Source: Acidimicrobiales bacterium
GTDB taxonomy: Bacteria > Actinomycetota > Acidimicrobiia > Acidimicrobiales > SZUA-35
Assembly (NCBI GenBank): GCA_020630065.1
Contig: JAHDCC010000020.1
Coordinates: 1-62,068 of the forward strand
Length of the DNA stretch: 62,068 bases
Reading direction: 5' to 3'
The position numbers and the translations under genes are program-made. The notes beneath the pieces are model-generated. The model ran no database searches. It was not told where the DNA came from and was given only the letters and a program-made list of their open reading frames with translations. Positions 1-10,130 of this stretch are shown here, one piece after another (positions within the stretch are counted from its first letter, which is position 1; each line of letters starts with the position of its first letter).

Positions 1-530
1 CACTATCGGTCACCTACGGATACTTAGCCTTACGAGATGGTCCTCGCAGATTCACACCGGGTTTCACGGGCCCGGTGATACTCGGGTGTCTGTTCGGAGG
101 TGTTATTCGCTTCGTGTACGGGACTATTACCCCCTATGGTTCATCTTTCCAGATGATTCCACTGCAAAAACACTTTGTAACTCCGTGATAGTTCTAGCGC
201 ACTATCAAACAGATCCCACAACCCCAGAATGGCAACGCCGCTAGGCTTTCCACCACTCCGGTTTAAGCTATTCCCTTTTCGCTCGCCGCTACTTGGGGAG
301 TCGTTTTTACTTTTTCTTCCTCACGGTACTTAGATGTTTCAGTTCCCGCAGTTCCCTCTACCCAACCTATGTATTCAGTTGAGAGTAACACCTCTCGGTG
401 CTGGGTTTCCCCATTCAGATATCTCTGGATCAAAACTTAGTAGGCAGTTCCCCAGAGCTTTTCGCAGCCGCTCACGTCTTTCATCGGTCTCATGTGCCAA
501 GGCATCCACCATTGGCCCTTAGTAGCTTGT
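1..530 (-). rRNA. 23S ribosomal RNA, 5' part (cut by window edge)
   Basis: The reverse complement reads as the 5' domain of bacterial 23S rRNA. The hallmark start, with the segment around GGTGGATGCCTTGGCA, lies at about 495-530 on the reverse strand, so the gene begins near 530 and runs leftward out of the window. Only about the first 530 nt are present. It follows the 16S gene in the usual 16S-23S order. The exact 5' end is judged by resemblance and may be off by a few bases. ORFs called inside it are not genes. Confidence 0.95.
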
Positions 531-2495
<1,965 letters not shown>

Positions 2496-3133
2496 GAATC
2501 CGTTAGCCACCTGGGAGGCGACTAACATAATGATCCATCGTTGAAGCTTGGCTGCCAAGCCAACTTCAACGGCCACATCAGGAAAGATGTGGCCAGGCTT
2601 ATTATTTATAAATTGACAGGATTGGTTTTATCTCCAATAATGATGTGCAAGCACTTCAGAATCGGTGGCAATAAAATCATCCCACACGCTGCGTACAATT
2701 CCTCTCTTCCGTTTTCAAGGAGCTAGTAACCTGTGAGGGTTACCCCGCAGCGGTTAGGATCTTCACGATGTTTCGTGTTGATCCGGCTTTACCATTCTAG
2801 ATGGTTTAGCTGCGAACTCTATTGCTTCAGAGCGACTTAGGTGGCTCGCCAACTTGTTTGGGGCGAAACTTCGTGTCGTTGAAGCGAGTTAGAACAATAA
2901 TGCGATTTCGGCGTTTGTGCAACGTCCACCCCAAATTCTTTCGAAATTTCCTTGACAGGTTACTGCAGGACCTCATTTATGCAACGAAAGGCTGTCGAAG
3001 TGTCTCCACAAGTGGAGCATTTGGTTGACGGTGCTACCTGACTTGACCGTACCTCATGATTCCGGTATGCGCCAGCAAATTCCCTACGTTGGGCCCCGAA
3101 ACGGACAAGAAAGACTAGAAGAATCCCCAAAAC
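2496..3133 (-). promoter_or_regulatory. rRNA operon leader and promoter region
   Basis: This region separates tyrS from the 16S gene on the same strand and should hold the rrn promoters and leader. Two strong hairpins sit just upstream of 16S: 2540-2570 (arms GTTGAAG/CTTCAAC with a nested stem) and 2571-2594 (9-bp arms GGCCACATC/GATGTGGCC). These are candidates for pre-16S processing. A plausible reverse-strand promoter near 2895-2925 reads TTGCAC, 17 nt, TATTGT; others are possible. The transcription start cannot be fixed by eye. No credible protein gene was seen; the short ORFs are spurious. Confidence 0.6.
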
Positions 3134-3170
3134 GAAAAAAGGTCGTGATCATACGATCACAACCTTTTTG
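3134..3170 (-). terminator. Rho-independent terminator of tyrS
   Basis: On the reverse strand a stem with arms at 3155-3169 and 3136-3150 (15 bp with one G-U pair, loop GTAT) ends in a run of T. It lies about 70 bp after the tyrS stop and before the rrn leader, so it should separate the two transcription units. A smaller palindrome at 3181-3197 lies between it and the gene. Confidence 0.85.
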
Positions 3171-3236
3171 AGGATTCGTAGTTGAGGCAGCCTCAACGGC
3201 CAGCGATTTCCATCAGGGCCAACCGAACCACTACGA

Positions 3237-4517
3237 CTATTCAAAAACCAGAAGGAAAATCGACTTCTTCCCTCGACGGACTACCGAGTACCGCTCATGC
3301 AACAACGCTGAAGATCCAAAGTTGAATTCCTCATCTACTTTCTGATCATTCACCGACACCCCACGTTGCTTAAGTAGCCGCATGGCTTCACCGTTCGACT
3401 TAGCAACACCGGCGGCAACCAACGCTGGCACCAAATTCTGCCGCACAGCCAGTTGAGAACGCGGAACAACCGTGGTCGGCAGCTCTTCACGCAACAACTC
3501 AAACGTGGCCTCGTCCAAATTAGCTACCGAACCACCAAAGATCACCGCGCTAGCGGCCTCTGCGGTCCGAGTTGCTTCAGCGTCATGGACCAGCGTCGTA
3601 ACTTCGGCCGCCAACCTACGCTGACCTACACGTTTGTGTGGTGCCTGAAGATGCTCGGCCATAATGTCGTCGATCTCTTCTAACGAAAGAAACGTCAGCC
3701 AGCAGAGCAACTTGCGGACTTCGTCATCCTCAGCCTGTATCCATGACTGATAGAAGCGGTAGGTCGACATGTGTTCCGCACTCAACCAGATCGTGTCACC
3801 CTCAGCGGTCTTGCCATATTTGGTGCCGTCCTTCTTCACTAGTAAAGGCCACGTAAGGCCGTGCACCTTTTTCCCAGCGCGACGTCGAACCAAATCGATA
3901 CCTAACGAAATATTGCCCCACTGATCGGATCCCCCGATCTGCAGCTCACAACCTTCGTTCTCGGCCAACCACCAATAGTCGAACGCTTGCAACAACATAT
4001 AACTGAACTCGGTATAGCTCAGACCTTCAGTCCCAGACATCCGGGACTTCACAGATTCCTTAGCCACCATCTGATTGACCGTGACGTGTTTACCAACATC
4101 GCGCAAGAACGCTATAAACGGAACACCCACGGTCCAGGCACGATTGTCAAGAAGTTTGGCGGCGCCGTCATCGAAATCGATGAACTTCTTGAGTTGAGGC
4201 ACGATGCCAGCCAAATTGTGGGCCAATGCGTCGTCATCAAGCAGATTCCGTTCGACCGACTTACCTGAAGGGTCCCCGATCATGCCGGTTGCGCCACCAG
4301 CCAGCGGAATCGGACGATGACCAGCCATCTGAAATCGACGCAACGTCAACAGGCCAACCAGGTTCCCGACGTGCAAACTGTCTGCGGTTGGGTCAACTCC
4401 GAGATAAACCGTGATGGGGCCAGAGCTGAGCCGCTCGGCCAGCAACCCCCGGTCGGTCGTGTCTTGGACCAGCCCACGCGCAACAAGATCATCCAATAAA
4501 CCGGGGTCAACAGACAT
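3237..4517 (-). CDS. tyrS: Tyrosyl-tRNA synthetase
   Basis: The enzyme charges tRNA-Tyr with tyrosine using ATP in the cytosol. The sequence shows the class I synthetase fold: a HIGH-type motif HVGN in DSLHVGNLVGL, the tyrosine-site segment QIGGSDQWGN, a KMSKS equivalent KYGKT in DGTKYGKTAEG, and a C-terminal S4 RNA-binding domain (GVAKSNGEAMRLLKQRGVSV). The reading frame is open to 4679, but the ATG at 4517 (MSVDPGLLDDL) gives the normal family length of 426 aa and avoids overlap with the divergent gene at 4564, so I chose it. No T-box leader is visible; only about 46 bp separate the two starts. A strong terminator follows. Confidence 0.95.
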   Translation of the reverse strand: MSVDPGLLDDLVARGLVQDTTDRGLLAERLSSGPITVYLGVDPTADSLHVGNLVGLLTLRRFQMAGHRPIPLAGGATGMIGDPSGKSVERNLLDDDALAHNLAGIVPQLKKFIDFDDGAAKLLDNRAWTVGVPFIAFLRDVGKHVTVNQMVAKESVKSRMSGTEGLSYTEFSYMLLQAFDYWWLAENEGCELQIGGSDQWGNISLGIDLVRRRAGKKVHGLTWPLLVKKDGTKYGKTAEGDTIWLSAEHMSTYRFYQSWIQAEDDEVRKLLCWLTFLSLEEIDDIMAEHLQAPHKRVGQRRLAAEVTTLVHDAEATRTAEAASAVIFGGSVANLDEATFELLREELPTTVVPRSQLAVRQNLVPALVAAGVAKSNGEAMRLLKQRGVSVNDQKVDEEFNFGSSALLHERYSVVRRGKKSIFLLVFE

Positions 4518-4563
4518 ATGACCTACATCATAAGCTTGTTTTCGATCTCGGACGACATCAACA

Positions 4564-5253
4564 ATGAAGCAGGCATCTGATGTGGCGATTCTACGTTCCC
4601 CAGGGCAAGCTGGTTCTGTGACCGAGACAGATGAGGCGTCCACATTGGGCGGAGAGCAAAAAAATACAACCGTCGACAAATCAAAGCTTCGTGATTTACC
4701 AACCGCTGACGAAATAGCCGACCGAGACTTCGGCGCTCACCGCCCCAAACTAAGCCCATTCACCATCCTGATTGGACTAATCGTTTTTGCTTCATTCGGA
4801 GTGTGGGTTTACGCCTACTCCGGCTCAGCAGACCGACCGCCTCCAGATGTGCTGGAAACCGATACTTTCGCCAAACAAGCAGAACCAATCTGTGCATTAG
4901 CGCTGGAAGACATCGAAGAAATCCCCGACGCGTCGCTTGCTGAGTCCGCTGTTGAGCGAAGTGAACAACTACGACAGGCGACAAATCGGTTCAGAACCAT
5001 GATCACGGACTTAGAAGACTTGACAGTCCCCGGCGAATCTACTCGAGATGCCGAACTGCGGGAAGAATGGTTGACTAACTGGGGAATTCTATTGGATGAC
5101 CGCATCCGCTATGCCGACGAGCTGCTAGTCGATGAAGACGCCAGATTCTTGGTAACCGATATTGGCGTGAGTGAGAGCCCCGAACGCAGACTCGGACGGT
5201 TCGCCGTTGTAAACGGCATGGAGTCGTGCGGCACCCCTGGCGATGCCGGCTAG
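4564..5253 (+). CDS. Single-pass membrane protein of unknown function
   Basis: This 229-aa protein has a charged cytoplasmic N-terminus of about 65 residues, one membrane helix (about residues 66-85, ILIGLIVFASFGVWVYAY) and an acidic extracytoplasmic domain with heptad-like helices around residues 100-170. Two cysteines (in PICALALED and near the C-terminus, ESCGTPG) could form a disulfide. I do not recognise the family; the architecture resembles small actinobacterial membrane proteins near tyrS. It is divergent from tyrS, sharing a 46-bp intergenic region, and upstream of the lipoprotein gene at 5404. There is no clear ribosome-binding site at the ATG, so it may be leaderless. Confidence 0.7.
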   Translation: MKQASDVAILRSPGQAGSVTETDEASTLGGEQKNTTVDKSKLRDLPTADEIADRDFGAHRPKLSPFTILIGLIVFASFGVWVYAYSGSADRPPPDVLETDTFAKQAEPICALALEDIEEIPDASLAESAVERSEQLRQATNRFRTMITDLEDLTVPGESTRDAELREEWLTNWGILLDDRIRYADELLVDEDARFLVTDIGVSESPERRLGRFAVVNGMESCGTPGDAG

Positions 5254-5403
5254 CAAGGCAACCTCGTCATAATCTTTTGTGTCGTGAGACACTTTTTTGG
5301 GAATAGTGCTTCTGGCTCGCCGGTTTACACGCTACGAGGTCCAGATCGTCTAACGGTCCGACTGCCTCGATTTAGTCCACACGACAGAGGAGCAGATTCT
5401 TTG

Positions 5404-6582
5404 ATGAGGATACGCCGCATGGCGGGCTTGGCCGTGTTAGCGGCAATGCTTTGTTCAGCCTGTATTACCTCGCGACCTCAAGCCTCTCCCGAACCGGACC
5501 AGGCGATCAAACTTGAAGTCGGCTGTCTCACGATCAATATATGGGACAGCGAACCCACCGTAACTTGGCTAGAGGGCGGGAAGCTATGGACGTATGTGCC
5601 CGAGTCTCAAGCCTGCCTAGAAGAAACGCAGGCAACCTCTCTCAATTGGAGCCCAGACGGCCTTCGGGCGGTCTTAGATAACGAGTTGGACGGCATTGTA
5701 AATGTCGACGAACTGGAGGGGGCAGACGAACTACTCGCCGCCTCTGAGACGTCCAGGCCTATTTGGCAACAACCGTTCGGCACTAGCCTACTATCGATAC
5801 AGAACGGCGCCGTTGCCCGCACGACGCCGACTGGACTGGCGGACCTGCCGCTAGACGGCCAGAGCCCAATAGCAGCTCTCGCCAGCCACCCCGATTCGGA
5901 CCACTATGCCCTAGTCAATGAAGCTGGACAAATTCATCTGTTAACACCTGAGGGTGTCTCGGCGGAGATCTTCCAACTTCCAAAGAATAGCCGAGTCGAT
6001 CAGATCGAGTTTTCTACCGACGGTTCGCTCCTATGGTTCCTCACCCAAACCAGCGAAGGCTCGACCGTACATAAACTTGACCTGTCGCCGATCACCGTAT
6101 TACTAGAAGACGATGAACCCTCAGGCTTTACTGTCGAACTGGGCGACAACATTCTGACCACGGCGCCTCTTCCCAAGTTTCTTGAGTTCGACCCTGCGGT
6201 CGAGGATGCCGATTTCATGCACGAAGAGGTCGCTACTCGCGAGAATATATCAACGTTCGCTCTCCACCCTGGACACCCCAGCTGGCTCGCTGTGACCGAA
6301 GGAGAATGCGCCAACGCAGTTACGTCGTTACTAGCCGACGATCTCCTGATCGAAGGCATCGATGGTGCAGCAATCGGCTGGATCTTTGGCGACGGTATCC
6401 CTACCCTCGCCACCACGACCGCCGGAGCGAGTTGTGAACCTGGAGACCTTTCGCTCAACAAGATCATTCTCGCTCAGTCGTCGTTTGACCAGATCTCGGT
6501 AGCTTCAGGGGTCCATGACGCGGCGGTCAGATGGAAACACCCCGACCCTAAGGACCCGACGCCGGACCCACCGTTCGCTTGA
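5404..6582 (+). CDS. Predicted lipoprotein with beta-propeller-like repeats
   Basis: The product is a 392-aa exported lipoprotein. Its N-terminus MRIRRMAGLAVLAAMLCSAC is a lipoprotein signal peptide ending in the lipobox LCSAC. The rest holds WD40/PD40-like strands with repeated segments such as LNWSPDGLRAVLD and IEFSTDGSLLWFLTQ, typical of a propeller sensing or scaffold protein. The frame opens at 5284, but the ATG at 5404 has an AGAGGAG ribosome-binding site 11 bases upstream and places the signal peptide at the start. The function is unknown. A hairpin CGTTCC/GGAACG at 6596-6611 follows and may help end the transcript. Confidence 0.75.
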   Translation: MRIRRMAGLAVLAAMLCSACITSRPQASPEPDQAIKLEVGCLTINIWDSEPTVTWLEGGKLWTYVPESQACLEETQATSLNWSPDGLRAVLDNELDGIVNVDELEGADELLAASETSRPIWQQPFGTSLLSIQNGAVARTTPTGLADLPLDGQSPIAALASHPDSDHYALVNEAGQIHLLTPEGVSAEIFQLPKNSRVDQIEFSTDGSLLWFLTQTSEGSTVHKLDLSPITVLLEDDEPSGFTVELGDNILTTAPLPKFLEFDPAVEDADFMHEEVATRENISTFALHPGHPSWLAVTEGECANAVTSLLADDLLIEGIDGAAIGWIFGDGIPTLATTTAGASCEPGDLSLNKIILAQSSFDQISVASGVHDAAVRWKHPDPKDPTPDPPFA

Positions 6583-6717
6583 TAACGTCACTCCTCGTTC
6601 CGGTCGGAACGACTCGACATACTTCCACTGACACCGCTCACGCCTCGCTAGCTCGTACGTCGACTCACGTTTGTATAGAGTGACCGTTATGTACGACCAC
6701 TTGGAAGGGTGACTGAA

Positions 6718-7305
6718 TTGGAAGACAAATTTCTCGCGTACTTCTCACAATTTAGGGCCCTTACCGTTCAGGAAAAGGCCGCCATCAAGCAGAACCTCGT
6801 CATACGAGACTTCGAGAAAAGTTCTATTGTTCTGATGGCGGGCCAAGAGCCCGTTTATAACTATTTCGTGCTGAGCGGATGTGTTCGCAAGTACTATCTC
6901 AACGATGGCGAGGAGTCAGTAACCGACTTCTTCACCGAAGAAGATTGGATCTTCCCATCGGTTGGCACATCATCTGACGCCGTGGCTGACTACTTCTTAG
7001 AGTGCCTTGAAGACACCGTACTAGTTGTCGCTGGTGAACGGGAAGGCAACGAGCTGTTACAAGAGTTTCCGCAATTCCGAGAACTTGCAATGCAGATGCT
7101 CGAGAAAGAAGTGCTTAGACAGCAGGTACAGATTGCCAATTATCAGAACGCCACGCCGGAAGAACGGTACCTTAGGCTGGAACGGGAACGCCCCGACTTG
7201 CTCGAGCGAGTCCCCCAGTTCCAGCTTTCGAGCTACATCGGGGTACGACCTGAATCGTTGAGCCGTATCCGAAAGCGATTATCGACCAGACCTGAAGATG
7301 CTTAG
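6718..7305 (+). CDS. Crp/Fnr-family transcriptional regulator
   Basis: This protein of about 195 aa has an N-terminal cyclic-nucleotide-binding-like beta-roll (about 15-125, with the turn SGCVRKYYLNDGEESVTDFF) and a C-terminal winged helix whose recognition helix is YIGVRPESLSRIRKRL. It most resembles the Bacteroidota type of Crp regulator, which lacks the canonical cAMP residues, so the ligand is unknown. The frame allows a GTG at 6709, but GGAAGGG at 6703-6709 is correctly spaced only for the TTG at 6718. A seven-codon ORF (ATG 6689, stop 6712) ends at this site and might couple translation (speculative). The gene is convergent with a DUF6326 membrane protein. Confidence 0.85.
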   Translation: MEDKFLAYFSQFRALTVQEKAAIKQNLVIRDFEKSSIVLMAGQEPVYNYFVLSGCVRKYYLNDGEESVTDFFTEEDWIFPSVGTSSDAVADYFLECLEDTVLVVAGEREGNELLQEFPQFRELAMQMLEKEVLRQQVQIANYQNATPEERYLRLERERPDLLERVPQFQLSSYIGVRPESLSRIRKRLSTRPEDA

Positions 7306-7357
7306 GTACAGCGACGTGTCGATAACCACTGTTTGGGACCTCGGCTCTGTCAGCCCG

Positions 7358-7780
7358 TCATACCGACACCATCGGTGTCTTTGAGCCAGAGGCCAAATTC
7401 CACCGAGCTACACTGACGACGATGTAGGACGTAACCGCCATTTCGATCATGGAGAATAAGACGTAGTAGGGCGCTGGGGTGCCCACAAACAGTGTGGCCC
7501 CTTGCGCCAACGTCGCGATTGTTCCTGAGATAATCTGTATTCGCCGAAGCAGTCTTGCGTTTCTTACGACGTGGGGAAGAAACACATTAGCCAGCGGGAT
7601 TTGCATGTACGCAGCTGCCAGAGTCAGAAAAGCTGGTGTGATTTCAACCCCATTGACGACTCCTGTCTGATACTGGGTCAACAGGTTGACGTCCATTAGC
7701 CCTACCAGATCTGCGTAGAGATAGTTCAACGATACGAACGCCCACAGGCTCGAGTAGATGTTTCGTCTATTTAGGTTCAT
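7358..7780 (-). CDS. DUF6326-like four-helix membrane protein
   Basis: This is a 140-aa integral membrane protein with about four helices (residues 10-30, 48-68, 78-100, 105-125). The pattern SLWAFVSLNYLYADLVGLMD near the N-terminus and the following MQIPLANVFL segment match the DUF6326 family as I remember it; those proteins have no known function. It converges with the Crp-like regulator, with about 50 bp between the two stops and a small hairpin GACACC/GGTGTC near 7365-7379 in its last codons. The pairing with a Crp regulator suggests, but does not prove, a regulatory link. Confidence 0.7.
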   Translation of the reverse strand: MNLNRRNIYSSLWAFVSLNYLYADLVGLMDVNLLTQYQTGVVNGVEITPAFLTLAAAYMQIPLANVFLPHVVRNARLLRRIQIISGTIATLAQGATLFVGTPAPYYVLFSMIEMAVTSYIVVSVARWNLASGSKTPMVSV

Positions 7781-7865
7781 TTGGTGCCACCATTCGGGTA
7801 GTGATATGTCAACATCATCTAAACCCGATACCTAAAGCCCAGTCATTGACTTCGGTTAAGACAAG

Positions 7866-8369
7866 CTAGTCGAGTCCGGGATGTGCACCGGTTACGGCGT
7901 AGCTACCTTCAGAGAAAACGAGTGGCTTCAAGTCAGACGACTGTTCAAACTCAAGAATTTCACCAACAATGATGTTGTGGTCGCCACCGTCATAGACGGC
8001 CCAGGTTTTGCATTCGAACCGGGCCGCACAACCAGCAAGCATAGGGACACCTTGTTCGTTGGTTTCATAATCGATACCTGAAAACTTATCTTCACCTCTG
8101 CTAGCGAACCGGTTGGACGTCTCGACCTGTGCCTCACATAAAACGTTCACGGCGAAGTGGGTGGCGTTCGAAAAAGCAGACTCACTACGTGCACTCTTGT
8201 CGATGCTCCATAGAACAAGCGGCGGATCCATAGAGACCGAATTGAAGCTGCTTGCAGTCACCCCGACGGGAGAGTCTTGTTCATCCAACGAGGTGATTAC
8301 TGTTACCCCGGTCGGAAACTTTCCGAGAGCTTGGCGAAAAGCTTTGCTGTCGAAGTCTGGATTAGCCAT
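7866..8369 (-). CDS. Flavin reductase / flavoprotein-domain protein
   Basis: This 167-aa protein belongs to the flavin reductase family (HpaC/RutF/StyB type), which reduces FMN or FAD with NAD(P)H for a partner monooxygenase. Typical features are FPTGVTVIT near the N-terminus, GVTASSFNSVSMDPPLVLWSI in the flavin-binding part, and the histidine in GGDHNIIVGEI. The frame extends to 8414, but the ATG at 8369 has GGAAGG eight bases upstream and fits the family start. It follows paaJ on the same strand after 77 bp and may be part of that unit. No flavin-dependent monooxygenase is in the window, so its partner is unknown. Confidence 0.85.
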   Translation of the reverse strand: MANPDFDSKAFRQALGKFPTGVTVITSLDEQDSPVGVTASSFNSVSMDPPLVLWSIDKSARSESAFSNATHFAVNVLCEAQVETSNRFASRGEDKFSGIDYETNEQGVPMLAGCAARFECKTWAVYDGGDHNIIVGEILEFEQSSDLKPLVFSEGSYAVTGAHPGLD

Positions 8370-8446
8370 GTTTACCTTCCACTTCCTGAACCGTCTACGT
8401 TCGGTCTGCGCCAAGTTTACTAATTTGCTCAGGCTCTGCGATTAAC

Positions 8447-9673
8447 TCAGCACTTCTTCAAAATGGTGGCGATTCCTTGCCCAACCCCCATACACATCGT
8501 GCACAGAGCATAGGTCCCGTCGATTCTCTCCAACTGGTTAACCGCGGTCGTGATCAGCCGCGCCCCAGAAACACCCAAAGGATGGCCAATAGCGATCGCT
8601 CCTCCGTTTGGGTTAACCCGCTTATCATCGTCGTCGAGCCCCAATTGCCGCAGGACGGCAAGTGACTGAGAAGCAAAAGCTTCGTTGAGTTCGATGACAT
8701 CCATCTGGTCTAGCGAAAGGCCGGTTTGGGCAAGAATTTTTTCGGTTGCTGGGCCCGGCCCGATCCCCATAATTCGAGGTTCGACACCGATCGCTACCGT
8801 TGCCACCACCTCAGCTCGTGGGGTCAGACCATTTGCTTTCGCCGCTTCTTCCGAAGCCAACAAGACCGCACATGCCCCATCGTTAACACCTGAAGCATTT
8901 CCTGCCGTCACCGAACCGTTCTGCCGGAACGGCGTCGGCAAAGCGGATAGACCTTCAAGCGTCGACTCTGGCCGAGGTTGTTCGTCGGTATCGACCACAT
9001 CAAAACCGCCAATCTTTCGACCTTTTCGGGTCTTTGGCACATGCACGGGGACGATCTCAGATTCGAAGAACCCGGCCGCTTGTGCAGCCGCGGTCTTTTG
9101 CTGGCTCAGTAACGCAAATGCGTCTTGGTCCTCTCTACTGATCGAGAAATCTTCGGCTACGTTTTCGCCGGTCTCAGGCATCGAGTCGACCCCGTATTGC
9201 TGGCGCATGATCTCATTGATAAATCGCCACCCAATAGTGGTGTCGTACACTTCGTTACTTCGGGTAAACGCCTGCTCCGATTTAGGCATTACAAACGGAG
9301 CACGAGACATCGACTCAACACCCCCACCGATGACTAACTGAGCGTCACCGACCTTGATCGCTCGTGCCGCTATGCTGATGGCGTCCATCCCTGAGCCACA
9401 CAGACGGTTTACAGTGCTGCCCGGTACAGACGTTGGAAGTCCAGCCAACAAAGCTGACATGCGAGCCACGTTGCGGTTATCTTCACCGGCCTGGTTTGCG
9501 CATCCGAATACAACATCTTCGACTGACGCCCAGTCGACGTCGGGGTTTCGGTCGACTAACGCCGCAAGGGGAATTGCCCCCAAATCGTCGGCGCGGATAG
9601 ATGAGAGAGATCCGCCGTAACGACCGAACGGAGTCCGCACGGCGTCACATATATATGCTCGCTGAATAGTCAT
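8447..9673 (-). CDS. paaJ: 3-oxoadipyl-CoA / 3-oxo-5,6-dehydrosuberyl-CoA thiolase
   Basis: This 408-aa thiolase carries out the last chain-cleaving steps of phenylacetate degradation, releasing acetyl-CoA and finally succinyl-CoA. The active-site cysteine is about residue 92 in VNRLCGSGMDA; the catalytic His lies in GGAIAIGHPLG and the second Cys in CTMCMGVGQG. The sequence reads well along its full length against PaaJ/PcaF thiolases, and the cluster position favours PaaJ. It is the last core gene of the leftward unit paaF-G-H-I-J, starting 25 bp after the paaI stop. Confidence 0.93.
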   Translation of the reverse strand: MTIQRAYICDAVRTPFGRYGGSLSSIRADDLGAIPLAALVDRNPDVDWASVEDVVFGCANQAGEDNRNVARMSALLAGLPTSVPGSTVNRLCGSGMDAISIAARAIKVGDAQLVIGGGVESMSRAPFVMPKSEQAFTRSNEVYDTTIGWRFINEIMRQQYGVDSMPETGENVAEDFSISREDQDAFALLSQQKTAAAQAAGFFESEIVPVHVPKTRKGRKIGGFDVVDTDEQPRPESTLEGLSALPTPFRQNGSVTAGNASGVNDGACAVLLASEEAAKANGLTPRAEVVATVAIGVEPRIMGIGPGPATEKILAQTGLSLDQMDVIELNEAFASQSLAVLRQLGLDDDDKRVNPNGGAIAIGHPLGVSGARLITTAVNQLERIDGTYALCTMCMGVGQGIATILKKC

Positions 9674-9698
9674 ATTCTTATCCTGTTAGTTGTGAAAG

Positions 9699-10130
9699 TT
9701 AGTCGAATAGCGGTTGGTCATGTTGAAAGGATTTTCCAGAAAAAAGTGCCACCAATTTTCCTGCCGAGTCATACACCGACACCTGGTAGACCCCGGTTCG
9801 TGTGCCTCGATGTTGCTCTTTGGCTACCGCCGACAAGGTTTCACCAATATCGGCGGGGCGAACGAAATCGACCGAGAAACCCTGGGCGACGGTGACCCGG
9901 TTGTAGGAGTTGGCGGCGTGAGCAAAAGCGGTATCCGCCAAGGTCGCTATGATTCCGCCTTGACACACTCCGTGACCGTTTGCGTGTTGTCCTGTAACCA
10001 CCATCTCTACCACCGAATGGCCTGGTGAGATGTCGACCACAGAAATTCCGAGGTGTGCTGCGCAGGCATCCTCGTTGTGCATGACTGCTGACGCTCGTTC
10101 TGCAATCGATTGTGAAGAAAGTTCGGTCAT
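9699..10130 (-). CDS. paaI: Hydroxyphenylacetyl-CoA thioesterase PaaI
   Basis: This 143-aa hotdog-fold thioesterase of the PaaI subfamily rescues CoA from stalled or toxic CoA esters in the pathway. The catalytic region HGVCQGGIIATLADTAFAHAAN contains the expected Asp in the long helix, and ANGHG gives the preceding conserved motif. The frame extends to 10190, but the ATG at 10130 (MTELSSQSIAERASAV) overlaps the paaH stop as ATGA, a sign of translational coupling, and yields the normal family size. Confidence 0.92.
   Translation of the reverse strand: MTELSSQSIAERASAVMHNEDACAAHLGISVVDISPGHSVVEMVVTGQHANGHGVCQGGIIATLADTAFAHAANSYNRVTVAQGFSVDFVRPADIGETLSAVAKEQHRGTRTGVYQVSVYDSAGKLVALFSGKSFQHDQPLFD

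Noticed and set aside
2822-3028. 68-aa forward ORF in the rrn leader region
   Set aside because: It lies antisense to the rrn leader, has no ribosome-binding site and shows no family signature.
4518-4679. N-terminal extension of tyrS
   Set aside because: The extra 54 residues do not resemble the family, overlap the divergent gene, and a good internal ATG exists at 4517.
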